From assembly GCF_002775205.1 (NCBI RefSeq), contig NC_036459.1, positions 4,409,466 through 4,473,465 on the forward strand: a DNA stretch of 64,000 nt. Reading direction: 5' to 3'. Made by a program: the position numbers and the translations under genes. The stretch is from Xiphophorus maculatus (taxonomy: Eukaryota > Chordata > Actinopteri > Cyprinodontiformes > Poeciliidae). Below, piece by piece: positions 12,401-23,769 of the stretch (position 1 is the first letter of the stretch; every line of letters begins with the position of its first letter). Under the pieces are notes generated by a model. That model was not told where the DNA came from. It saw nothing but the letters and a program-made list of their open reading frames with translations, and made no database searches.

Positions 12401-14055
12401 AAGGCTAAACAGAACACGGAGTTTATCCTTTTAACTGTTCAACTTTCATCTGCTATGGATATAGCTGGATCTGTGAAGGTAGGGAGTCTTTCGGTGTTAA
12501 ATTATTATTTGTATATCTAGTGAGGTTAAATGTTTTTATCAATTCTCTTTGCATAAAATGATCACTTTCTTCTTAGTATATTCATAGAACCATTCATAAG
12601 TAATGAAATCAAAGAAAATATATCAAAACAACTAAACTCTTTTAGACTTCATCTAAAAACAGAAATTAGTTTGTTAAATGCTTAGAAGTGTTGCATAAAA
12701 ATAAAAAAATAACTGTAAAAATGATACGTTTATTTTAAAACCGGAGCTGCTGTCATGTTTCAGGATGGGACAAGCAGTTCACTTTTGGGATTTGTTGATC
12801 AAACACTGCAGTAAACAAAGTTTCAGTCCAAATTTAAAGTCTTCCTGATATATGCCTTTCCTGCAGATATATAACAAGCAGATGCCAGCTTGACTTCTCT
12901 TTGCGTTTGATGCAGGATGATGGTACTGCATCTCCAGTAGCCTCCCGTGCCCGAAGCAGAGACTCACCGAGTCCAAGTGAAGATCTGCCGAGTCCTTTAA
13001 CCAGAGGCAAGAGACCTGCAACCCGGAGTCGGGGACAGGGATTCGGCTCAGGGACTGACGGCGCTGCCAGCCTGCACCCTCCCAAACGCCTGTGTCTCTC
13101 ATTGGCTGGTGGTCCAGTAAGACTTAAAATTACTTCTGTGCACCATGTTTAAGTGATCCTCTGCAGCACTTACTATGCATTTTGTTTTATTTTGCTATTT
13201 TGTTTTAGAGCTAAGACAAAACAAAAGATAACTGGAGCTATAATTTTGAAAGAAAAGCCCATTTTAGGTTGCTTACATTCTTAAATACTTAAAATATTGT
13301 CCTCAATGTTGCAATTTTAACAAGGAAGCATGACATTTCTTTTGGATATTTTCCAGGTCTAAATAAATATGGATAATAAAACATGGAAAATGTGTTTATT
13401 TTCAAACTTCATTGGCTGACCAATAGTATAAAATTGTTGTCCTTCCATCTTTTGCTGCTTCCTCTGTCAGTCTTATCAATCAAGTTTATCATCGCATTTG
13501 TTTTTTGTTTTTTTTCTCCAGGTTCAATATTTTAAGAGTGATGACAGTAAAAATCTCTATCAAATTACTTGTGAATCTTGTCTTGAAAAGCAATGAGCAT
13601 CCTGGAAATTCTTGTAGTTAAATTTAATTAGGGACCCTGGAAACTCACTAATTCATCTTTTAATTTTTACAAATATTTTTGATCAGGATGGCCCTCTGCC
13701 CAAGAAAGCGTTTGACCCCCTTGCTCAACACAGAGACTGGTGTCCCTGGATCTCTGAGGGCAAAGAGAACATGGATCCAGGAGCCTTATCGTCTTTGGCC
13801 AGAACCTCGACCGTTAATCAGCAGGGCTGGAAAGCTGCTCTCGACCTCCTCATGCCCACAAAGAAGAACTCCAACGCACAAGGTGGAACCCAAGCACAGG
13901 CAAGTAGAAAGCTTGAATAATGTCTGGGGAAAAAAAAGAAAACCAAAAACAGTTAAGTTTATTTGTTTTTTCTCTCCCGCTAGGGCCCTCGTGACAAGTC
14001 TAAAAGAGTGTTTGCCATTCTTCGTCAGTGGCAGGTATCCTCCTCATCTCAGTAG
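9440..14055 (+). CDS. zc3hc1: ZC3HC1 / NIPA, C3HC zinc-finger nuclear basket protein
   Basis: Complete ten-exon gene: 9440-9567, 10557-10659, 10824-10974, 11088-11171, 11255-11382, 11505-11644, 11716-11980, 12916-13116, 13687-13899 and 13984-14055 (TAG). Phases join throughout and the product is 494 residues, close to the 502 of human. The first BIR-like zinc domain shows ARYGWINVGCDMLKCSSCQ and later a QHEKYCPW H-x3-C pair. The second shows LPTLSCSYCMRKVGLWNF and QHRDWCPW. A serine-, proline- and arginine-rich low-complexity linker separates them, with basic clusters suited to nuclear import (GKRPATRSRG, PPKRL). The C terminus KSKRVFAILRQW matches the family end. In vertebrates the protein sits at the nuclear basket with TPR; it was first described as an F-box-like partner of ALK. 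Intron 2 is AT-AC U12-type, and introns 7 and 9 use GC donors. Confidence 0.95.
9568..10556 (+). repeat. ZC3HC1 intron 1 with degenerate CATC-type tract
   Basis: The first intron contains an interrupted pyrimidine-rich CATC/CCAT simple repeat from about 9910 to 10290, with many point changes. This tract creates spurious open frames. Nothing else is recognised in the intron. Confidence 0.65.
10660..10823 (+). other. zc3hc1: AT-AC U12-type intron (ZC3HC1 intron 2)
   Basis: The coding exon ends at TCG (10659) with no GT nearby. The intron begins ATATCCTTTT, the U12-type donor consensus. It ends TTTCCTTAGCATTGCAC, a near-consensus U12 branch site (TTCCTTAxC) about ten bases before an AC acceptor. 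Joining TCG to TGT-ATG-AAA-TGG keeps phase 0 and restores the family motif (VES-Y-S then MKWAAKP). Length is 164 bases. Splicing by the minor spliceosome is inferred from these consensus elements. Confidence 0.88.
11981..12915 (+). other. zc3hc1: GC-AG intron (ZC3HC1 intron 7)
   Basis: The exon ends CAG and the intron starts GCAAGC. The only GT alternative nearby (GTAAAC near 12007) would break the frame of the next exon, which begins GAT-GAT after a good acceptor at 12914-12915. The 935-base intron is AT-rich with no other recognised feature. Confidence 0.75.
13117..13686 (+). other. zc3hc1: ZC3HC1 intron 8
   Basis: A 570-base GT-AG intron. It has an acceptor-like site at about 13522 followed by a short open frame that soon stops, and no recognised coding or repeat content. 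Confidence 0.6.
13900..13983 (+). other. zc3hc1: GC-AG intron (ZC3HC1 intron 9)
   Basis: The exon ends CAAGCACAG and the intron starts GCAAGTAG, a textbook GC donor. The acceptor is CCGCTAG at 13983, then GGC-CCT-CGT. Reading through instead gives an early stop (ASRKLE*), while splicing yields the conserved C-terminal KRVFAILRQW. Length is 84 bases. Confidence 0.85.
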
Positions 14056-15251
14056 ACCATTTAGATCCACAGGCTGTTGACCTACCTATTTTTAACTTTA
14101 CAACAAGATCAATCTCAGCATAAAAGGAGTGCTGTGTATCATTCATGCATGTCACTCCCTCTTTTTTATCTTTTGTTACACATAAAGTGTTGCTATTGGG
14201 AATTTAGTGGAAGTTTTCTCTATAAACTGTCAAAAATGTGAAGGATTCCTTTTGGTATTACAAACATTTCACTTATGCTACATGTACAACTAACTCCTTG
14301 CAATGTTTTCATACTTCCTGGACCCTTTTTTTTACTTTTTTTTTTTTTTACATTTGGTTGACATCGCAACCAAACATTTATGTATTATATTGAGACCGAC
14401 AGATAAACACAAAGTAGTGCATAATTGTGAAATGAAGGGAAAATAATTCTCCGTTTTCAAAGCTGCTCATCTCCAATTGTTATTGGCAGAGAGGCAGGGT
14501 ACACTGTGGACAGGTCGCCACAGGGGAACACAGACACACAGGACACTACACACACTCGCGTCTAAGAACAATTTAGAGGATTCAGTTAATGTGACAGTCA
14601 TGTTTTGTTTTTTTTATTCCTGCAAGGTAGCAACTGCAGCCCTCCAGTCTGCTGTACTTGATTTTATTTAGGAGTATCAAAGTAAATGGAGGCTGAAAAC
14701 ACACTCGCATCCTACACCCTTTTAGAATTTTTTATTTTTAGAACACCTTTGGAAGTTATGTGTTTTCCTTGTATTTTACAATTATGCTCTTCATTGTGTT
14801 GTTTTGTCACTTTGAAATCTAGGTAAAATCCATTGAGCTTGTGGTTGTGATGTGCCAAACGTAAAAACGGCAAAAGGGTTTGAACACAAGCGAGATTTGT
14901 GGCTGCTGGGTTCTTGGTCTTAGAAGCAGTCAACAAATAACAGGACTCGCATAAAGGAGCACCTTCAAGGAAGGCTTATCCAAATCATGTTTTTAATGAA
15001 AAAAATAATATGTTTGTGATAAATGGCCATTTGGATCAACACTGGAAAAATAATTCTTTTTTTTAATGTGCTGTATGCATAGTTGTTTGCAGGAGCTATA
15101 AAGATGAACCTCATAAAAACCCAACTGTGAGCAAATTAAGTTTATGTTTCTCATACTTCTGTTTTTAAAGCATGATGTTCTTTTTGAAGCATTTTATTGT
15201 CGGCAGGTAGATGGTTTTCTTCATAGACTTTTGTGAAAGCTACTTAATAAA
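14056..15251 (+). other. zc3hc1: ZC3HC1 3' flank / possible long 3' UTR
   Basis: AT-rich sequence after the stop. The first good AATAAA is at 15246-15251, so the 3' UTR could be 1.2 kb, but the repeats at 14340-14610 lie inside it. No further coding signal is seen. Confidence 0.4.
14340..14610. repeat. fossil teleost interspersed repeats
   Basis: The first half (ACAAAGTAGTGCATAATTG and context) resembles the end of the Tc1-like elements seen elsewhere in the window. The second half (GTACACTGTGGACAGGTCGC, then a CACACAGGACAC run and CTAAGAACAATTTAGAG) resembles a very common fish interspersed repeat whose class I cannot fix from sequence alone. Confidence 0.5.
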
Positions 15252-16400
15252 ATGGTTTTCTGAATATCTGTTTCGCATTTATTGTTTGACATTCTAACAA
15301 TAGGTGAATACAGTTTAAGATATGATGGATTGAATTGTAAACACACTAGGGGAAAAGAAATTGAGTACATTTTTCTTGCTTGCTGTTGAGAATTGTGGTT
15401 CCCAAAGTCTGGGTTACAGCTCCATCTAATGTCACAAATCAAGAAGATAAAAAGAAAAAGGAAATCGAAGCAGAAACGTCTGTGGAATCACTAGTTTATA
15501 ACCTGGTTGTTTATAGATTTTCACTCATTCTGGAGTGAAATGAGTTTGAAATTAATTTCAGATCAACTCATCCGTTTGTAGTGACAAATGGAAAAGCTGT
15601 GCCAACAACCCCGGTTATGAACAAAACTAAAAATTGAATGTATATTAAAATCCTAAATGTTTTTTTTTTTGTTTGTTTTGTTCAAAAAGGCAACGTAAAA
15701 GTGATAACTACCTTAGATATATACAAATGTACTAGCAGTTACAGAATGTGTTTACTGTGTTGAAAATACTAAATTAAAGCTGGAAATAATTAACTGAAAC
15801 TGATATTTACAACTGAATAAATTATATCAGCTTTATTCCATGTCCTGTGTTTTGAAATATTTTCAACCTTTACTCTTATGCCACGCAGATGCAATCATTT
15901 GACTGCTTAACCTCCACAGGAGCACCTCTAGAAAGTTTTTAACTGGTAGTCAGACGGGGGTAACATTAATCTGCAGATAATAAATTATATACAACAGATG
16001 TAACAATTTCAGGAGTTTGATTTAGGTTAGCTGCAATAGCTGAATTTGATGCAGTTTGAAAGAAAAACTCCATGATTTTTCAATACATCCTTATCTCCTT
16101 TAAGTTAATTTGTGCTTCTAAGTACCTATAAAAATAAAAATCTACTGATTTCCTATGCTAGAGTTAATTTTGTGTTAAGTTTTGAAATACTGTATTGCTA
16201 ATTTTTGACCAAATTGTTATTCTTTGGGTTGAGCCATTAAGTCTTGCGTACACTAAAGGGATAGTGTAAAGGGGGGGGGGGGGGGGGGGGGGCGAAACTA
16301 CATGAATAGGTAAATAATATTTTCTTCTTTTCAAATGTGTCTTTTCCTCCATTAAATTCACACATAAAAATATTATGGACCCATTCCCTGGTCTCACACT
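15252..16400. other. intergenic, ZC3HC1 to UBE2H
   Basis: About 1.1 kb of AT-rich DNA with no gene or repeat that I recognise, apart from the long guanine run at 16271-16292, which is listed separately. Confidence 0.5.
16271..16292 (+). repeat. poly-G run of 22
   Basis: Twenty-two consecutive guanines about 650 bases before the UBE2H start codon. It could form a G-quadruplex and is prone to length errors in sequencing. Confidence 0.9.
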
Positions 16401-16944
16401 TATTGGTCAGCAGTCAATCATTTTGCTGACCAATCATGTGGTCTATAATTGTATTAGCCCCGCCCCTTAAATGTGATGAGTAAGGTTCAGGACCTTACTC
16501 CTGTGTATATGTGTGTGTGTGTGTATGCATATTTAAATGGTCAGGTAAACAATTGTTTATTTAACTATGAATTCATAAAACATTAAAACATTTGGGCTGC
16601 TTCTAGCACTTTTGGCCCTGGACAGTAGTTTCTAGTCTAGAAACTACAAACATGGCCATATTTGGTGGCGTTTCTAGGCGCACATATATGGCGTAATTCG
16701 CGGAGGGATCCCTGCTTGTCAGAACCATGGTGAGATCGCAGAGAAGGCAGTGAACAGGAGATCTAACGTATAGCTCAAACCCTCAATAGGACGGAGACAC
16801 TTCACCGTGAGGAGGTTCTGTCGTGAACATCTGGGAAAACAAATGTTAACTTTCGGATAGTATCGACCGCTAGACTGTCTAGCGTTCCTGGGAGCTGGCT
16901 TTCAGCTGACTTACTGGCGTTCTGCGGTGGAAATAGCACAAAAA
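16400..16944 (+). promoter_or_regulatory. ube2h: UBE2H promoter and 5' UTR region
   Basis: Two CCAAT boxes in opposite orientation (ATTGG at 16402-16406, CCAAT at 16430-16434) form the arms of an 11-bp inverted repeat. A GC box (CCCCGCCCC, 16458-16466) follows, then an 8-bp inverted repeat (16479-16499). A perfect 23-bp palindrome lies at 16625-16647. The start site probably lies between about 16500 and 16750; it cannot be set without transcripts. The promoter role is inferred from position and motif mix. Confidence 0.55.
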
Positions 16945-19900
16945 ATGTCGTCTCCGAGTCCGGGTAAAAGGCGAATGGATACCGATGTGGTGAAACTGTA
17001 TCCTTTTTTTTAACAGAACATAAACAACAGTACGTGTTAACATCCGTCATGTATGAATAAGTGCTGTGTGGGCTGTTTAAATGAATGCTGCTCGTTAGTC
17101 TTTGTATGACTAAACATATAGGAATTTCTGTGTGAATTAGTGCTGTTTTGTGTAAACAACATTTTGATAGCGTTAGCCAAGTGTTAGCTATTTCTGTCCT
17201 GCGAACCTTCAGTTGCTTATCGGGACAACTCTATTAGCCAATCACATCGGTCACAGGTTCATGTAGCGTTTATGCACAATATGTGACCAACATTAGCTTA
17301 GTATGCTGTGTATATTAAGAATGTCCCAGAACGAAGCTAGTGCTCTGTTCTGTGAATGTCTTTCATCTTGTTTGACCACTAACAGATCCAGTACTACATG
17401 AATCACCTTGTGGCAGTTTGGTTTCTTTGTCCAGCTTGCTATTTTTTTAGGAGGAAGAGAAGGGGGGGGGAGTTGAGTCAAACTGCCCCCTCAAACGTTT
17501 ACGCAGGAGCTTGTTTACATAACGTAAGGTTAACTGAAGCAGCAGCTTTCTTTTGTTTCACTCCATTACAATAGAAAAACTGTCCTCGCCGTTGAAGCGA
17601 GTACATTTTCTCCCCGTCTTTATGTCGTTGCTTTTGTCCGCCAACACGCAGAGGTTTTGTAATTTTGTTTGTTGAAACGCAGCTGAGCTTTGCTGTGTAG
17701 TCTGTTGGTTAATTTCAACATCAAAATGGCCACCTGATCAGTGTATCTGACTCTGTTTCACTGTCTCATAGCTCACTGGTGTTAATTCAGAGAGCTGGAT
17801 CCTGTAGTTTACGAACAGCATTCGTTCTCATTGGAGTCTGAGCTGCAGAGCAGCATCTAGTTTGTTCCTACTTTTTTTTTGTTACTATTATTATTATTGA
17901 GAGCCTTCATCAGCTGACTTGTTTTTGTAGTGCTGCTGTATTTTGGCTCTGACAAAAGCGAATTGTCCAGCTGAACCAGAGCAGCAACAAAACAGATTTC
18001 CAGCCCCATAAATTGTTCCTGAACGTTATGAACTGGTAGCCCCTCTTTTTGTTGTTTTTTGTTCCAGCACGGTGAAAAAACCTGCTAAGTGATTGGGCAG
18101 CCTGTTACTATCCGGAAACCACAAGGGGGAGGGACTTAGAACAGCTGATGGGATGGCAGTGCAGCTTAGTCAAATAAGGGGTTTGAAGTGGGCTGGTCAA
18201 ATGAAATCAGTAAGGGAAGGTTGCCCAAACAGGTTTAACAGATTTATCAAGAAAGGGGAGAGAATATGATAAAATTTGATTTTAATATATTTCTGTTTTA
18301 ACTTTAAAGCTACCAACCAGGCTTTTCTGTGGGATCAAAGAGACCGTGTTTACATGTAGTTTGTTAGCTCAGTATAACGTAAAAGACTTGATAGTTGTTG
18401 TTTTTTTTGTTGTTTTATTTTTTTATTTTTCCTCTTTTAGTCGATAAAGTTTTCCATTCCCATAGCAAGTTTTGACTAGCATACTCACACTTTTTTATAT
18501 TACAACCATAAATGTGTCAGTGTTTTATGGAGATTTGGCATCCTGATCTATGACGCCATAGACCAGGATGAATTATTGTATAATTAAGAGGAAAGAAAAC
18601 AGTATGTAGTTTTCAAAAAAAAAAATTCTCTCAAGTCTGATGATACGGCATCTGCACATTAAGCTGCTTGTGTTGCAGTTAGTGCTGCAAAGGCTTTTCA
18701 GTACATCTCTGTTACATACCGTCTAGAGATTGAAATATTTGCCAATTCTGCTTCACAACCTCTCAGTCAGATATGAATATTCAAGTTTTGCCAGAGATTC
18801 TCAATTGGATTTGGTTCTGGACTTTGACTCACTTCAGTCTCATGTCTTTTGCAACGTCTTCTTGGTTGTTTTCCAGGACTGCTTTGTATTTCCATCCATC
18901 CATCTTCTTGACTAAGTTAACTGAAGACAGGCATCCCCCCTCAGCATGACGCTGCCGCCACCATTCTTCACCGCATGGACTGTTGTGTTCAGGCTTATGC
19001 GGAGTACTGGTCATCTGCTGTATTGGCCAGAAAGTTCAGTCTTGGTCTCACATTCTTCCCTAAACTGCAGTTGGAACTTCCCATTGCTATTTTTATAGCA
19101 GTGGCTTTTTCTGTTCTTTTTTTTTTTTATCTTGCGACGTTTCCTCAAAGTTGTCTAATTTCTAATATTATCCTTTAAAAAAATTTGAATTCTCTCACCT
19201 TAGCTGTGGATCTTACAGTTTCTCCTAATCGTCCTTGGGACTTGTGGCTTAGAGCTGCACAGTACATCAAACTGTAATAGTTCTTACAATTTCAAAATGT
19301 GCAACATGTAAGAACACTGCTTGGATTTCAGGAACATTTCTTAACAACAAAACACACAGAAGTTTTATATATAGAACAGGGCAGATGGGAATGACCAAGT
19401 AGTTAAAACATCCATATGGTCTAGTTGATGTTTGCTTGATAATTTGTTGAAATCTGCTAGAAGTTACTCATCTGCCAAACTTTTTTTTATGAATGCCAGC
19501 TGATCAGCTTGATGCCGTTGACCAGAATCCCACACAGAGCTACATTTTTCAGGCTTGTTCTTTAAACCAAACAAACGAAAAGAAAAAAACCCATTATAAT
19601 TTGTAAAATCATAGCCGTGTGGAAACCCATACGCTATTACTCAGCTGTGTGTTTCTTCAGTCCAAAAATTCACACATCAAACATGTTCCTTTCAGAATTG
19701 AGTTCTCTAATTTTGTCCTACTCCCTGAGGCATTTTGTTGCATTTGCTTATGAGAAACTGCACTTGTTTGAGCAAGTCTTTTTTTGCTTCCCCTACTTGA
19801 CACCCAATATGGTTATTGCAGCTGTGACAGACGAGTGAAACAGACAGTAAGACTTCTCTGTCTTGTTTTTTTTTTTTCCCCTCAGTGCATAAAATCTTGC

Positions 19901-20455
19901 AGTAGTTGTACAGCCGCTCTCCTCATTCAGCTGCCTGACTGACAGGCTGGAGCAGATTTGCTGTTTGCCACCTGCTCAGCTCTGCACAATGAGCTGTGTT
20001 TATTAGCAGAGCATTCAGCGTTAGCGGTCAGCAGCAAGTGTTCAAGAAGGCGAGCGTGTGTTTAAATGCCAGACTAAAACGTGGGATTCACCGCCTCTAG
20101 GTTTAATTTTTTGTGTGTGTGTCAGAATTAAAGCAGTCTACCTCACTCTGTTTGGATTCTCAGGAAGCAAAAAAAAAAACACTTTGCAGCTGACGCCTTT
20201 CTGTGCCGCCTATCTGCTCCCTCCGTAGGTGTAACTGAAGCCTGAAACTCACACCACTTTTAAGATGGCTTCAGAGAGGTTGCATGAATTAATTTGCGGT
20301 GAACGCCAGAGAGAGTTAAGAATCTGGAGCGGAGGCCATGAGGGAATTTGTCTTCAGAAATCTCAGAAAAACCTCAACGTGTAACATGATTGGTTTAAAG
20401 CTTCTTTTTTTTTTTTCTTTCCTAAGATCGACGACAATTTACATTTTAATTTATT

Positions 20456-20534
<79 letters not shown>

Positions 20535-23500
20535 CTCATAGCTGCTTTGCTCAGTTCCGATTTTTGCCCAAGGTTTCTTTCTGTTCTTTTGCAGCTTTTT
20601 ACAAAGATGTTTAGCCTTGAGCAGCAAAAGGTGTTCAGTCTGAATCTCGACCTGTGTAACTTTTCCCTGTTATGGATTCCATGTTGCTCTTGAACTTCTC
20701 TGGAACACGGTGTTCTTCAGTGAGGATCTGTGCAGACTGTGACAATGCAAAGAGCTTTAGGTTCAGCTTGTTGTGCAGGATTAGCTGTAGCTTTCTCTCT
20801 CATATGTGTGGATGGCCACATTTGTTTCAATGGATGCTAAAGTAGCTGTTTGAATCAGAGGACATTTCTGGTTAAAATCCAGGTCAACAAATGTTGATCC
20901 ATGTTGTAGCTGAAACCTACTCAGTGACTTGTAAAGTTTTCACATTTTGCTTCATTACTGAAGTGTACAACATAAAATATGACATAATTATAATTTGGAA
21001 TGAAAGTTTTGTTTTTGAGCCAATCCTTTTTTTTTTTTTTTATTTAAAAAATGGCTCAACTTTATTAAAACTAGGTGAAGAGTATTCTTGAGCATCGGTT
21101 TTAAATGTTGTACAGACTTCCAGTTGAATTTATGTCAGGACTTTGACTGAGCCTTTCTTCCATAAGAACATGCTTTGATATTAATAATTGTATCGGAGGT
21201 CTGACGGTGTGTTTGGGGTCGTTGCTTTGCTGGAAGGTCAACCTCTTTTTAGCTCCATTCATTTTCCTTCCAGCGCTGACATGCTTCCCTGGCACAGCTG
21301 AAGTACAGCATGCCAGCATGACACTGCCACCACCGTGTTCTACTGTGAGGACGCTGGCTTTTGTTGCAATGTTTTACACTCAGGATAAGACTTTTATATT
21401 TTCAACATAGGCTGACTTGCTGAATGGCTTGAGCAGAGGTTCATGAGATGTTCTTAGCTTGGATATTGTTTCATTACTTACCTGTGTGTGACTTCTGAAG
21501 GCTGAATTATATTTAGGCTCTCAATCTTGTTTTGCTATTTCTCTTTGCAAAAAAAGTTTTAGTTTTTAATTTACCTTCCACTTGATAATTATTAAGTTTT
21601 TGTTTGCTATGCAACATTGTGGAAACTGTGGCAGCACTGATTGGTAAATGAAGTTTGACAAAGGAGGCCTGACAAGCTCAGTCTGACTGCTTTTTTTTTT
21701 TTTTGCTAACATGTATGCATTTCTTTCCATTTCTTAAATCTTCATACCATGAAAGGGTGTGTGAGTGTGTGTTGGCAAGATTCAACTATGATTGCAGTGT
21801 GGAATGGAGAGGAGTTTCATGAAGCATGGCTGGTTATAATTCATATTCAGGACTATTGGGATTTATTAGGGAGGGGACCTGAATATTTATCCTACCCTAG
21901 TATCCATCATATTAACGCTGCATGATATGGCAGCTTTTCTCTCTCTCTCTTCCAAATAAGCTCATTTTCTGCTTTTCTTTTATCAGCAGCCCTCCATCTT
22001 TCCCCGTTTAAGTTGAATCTCACTCCTGAGCTTTATCTGCTCTCTGCTTTTGGCCCCATTGTGCTCTGGTAACGAGACATCCGGACAGCATCAGCGCGCC
22101 GTTCTTTTGTGTTTCCCATTTACAGGAGCCCCTGTGACCTCCACCTCCTGCTGCTGTGTCAGAACGTGTCACCCAGTCACAGGCGGCTAATCGGACCTCC
22201 ACCTCCACACTCGCCCCTCCACCACCCCCCACGTTCCCCCACTCTATTATCGCTGCACTGGACAAACTGAACGCGGTCTGCTGAAGGGAATTACCAGCAG
22301 TTTTCTGCTCTTTCCTGAACGAGCGACTGATTTGAGAGAAGCTGGAGTTGAAGCAGATTTAGTGTTTTAGACGGAGTGGGATAGCTTCACAGCATTTAAG
22401 TGGGTAAAAAAAAAAAATAGAAGAAGTTTGAAGAGTGGGAAAAATTCAGACAACAAAGATGGAATACAGTGCAGAGTGTTATGAGTTTCTTTATTTACCC
22501 TTTAAATCTGATACAAGAAGTAACTACCACGAATGTTTCGAAATTAAGCTTCATTGTATTTCATGCTTTTAACAAAATGTTTATATTTTCTGAGTATCAT
22601 ACCTGATACATTAGGCCTTTATGGTGTTGGATGTTAAAATAGCTGGGAGCTTCATTGTAACAGTAATAGTGGGTCTGAAAGTAGCAGATCTACTTTTAAA
22701 GGCTCTAGGTGTTTTTTTTCTCTCCACTGCCGCCACATACTTGCTCAGAAAGCGGCTAGAAAATTGACAATACTTTGTATTATTTCCTCTCTATTCAAAT
22801 TATTTCATTAAATGTACTTCTCACTGACTTGGCTGTTACCTTTTTTCAGTGATGAAAACCAGCCCCAGGAATAGTTCTACATTTTATTTATTAAGACTTA
22901 AGCTAGTTTTGTTGTAACCATATTAGAAAAGCATGCAGTTTCAACATGACTTCACAATAAATCCACATGATGCTCACTTCCCAAACCCTCTATCCCAAAC
23001 TTACTTCAGGCACCAACTGTATGGCAAACTGTTACCCTATGTTTTACTTCCTAGTATCAAAGGAAAACATAAAATTTTTTTTTGCATGCATAGTAAACAT
23101 CAGCCCTTTATTTATTTGACTGGTTCCATTCCATACCATTTATTTAAAATTGGTAAAACTGTAAATATCTTCAGTCTGTGATATTTTTTATAGAAAATAT
23201 TTATTTATTTTATACTTATTGGTTGTTTAAAAGGTCTAACAGAATAGCCTGTCTGACTTTTGAACAAAGCTATTGTCTTAACAGGTCCCCACTTTGATTG
23301 ACAGTCTTACATTGTGGGTCCAGGAGCCGGTCCCCTTCATTTGGAGGAGACGTGAGCCCCTCGGCGTTAAGTCCACTGTTCTTACAGTGACGCTTCCTGC
23401 ACGTCTGGTTCCCGCAGAAAAACAGATGGACTGAACTTCCTTATTGTTTCGCCTCTTTTTTTTTTTTCTTTTTTTTTTGGCCACTAGGTAGCTTAGCCAG

Positions 23501-23701
23501 TCTTTTCCATGCATGAGTGTAATTATCATGTTTTTTTTTTTGTTATTTTATTATCTTCTAAATGAATTTGTCTGAATGTTGAAAATGTATTTTTGTAAAG
23601 ACCCTTATCAAAGAGCGCACGTCCACAACGTCCACGCCCCATCTTTTTAATCAGCTGCTGTTTGCTTCTTGTCTGGAAGAAATTGATAAAATGAACACTG
23701 C

Positions 23702-23769
<68 letters not shown>

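Noticed and set aside
13523-13597. Possible extra ZC3HC1 exon after an acceptor-like site
   Set aside because: The frame stops soon, has no usable donor, and the flanking exons already join in phase.
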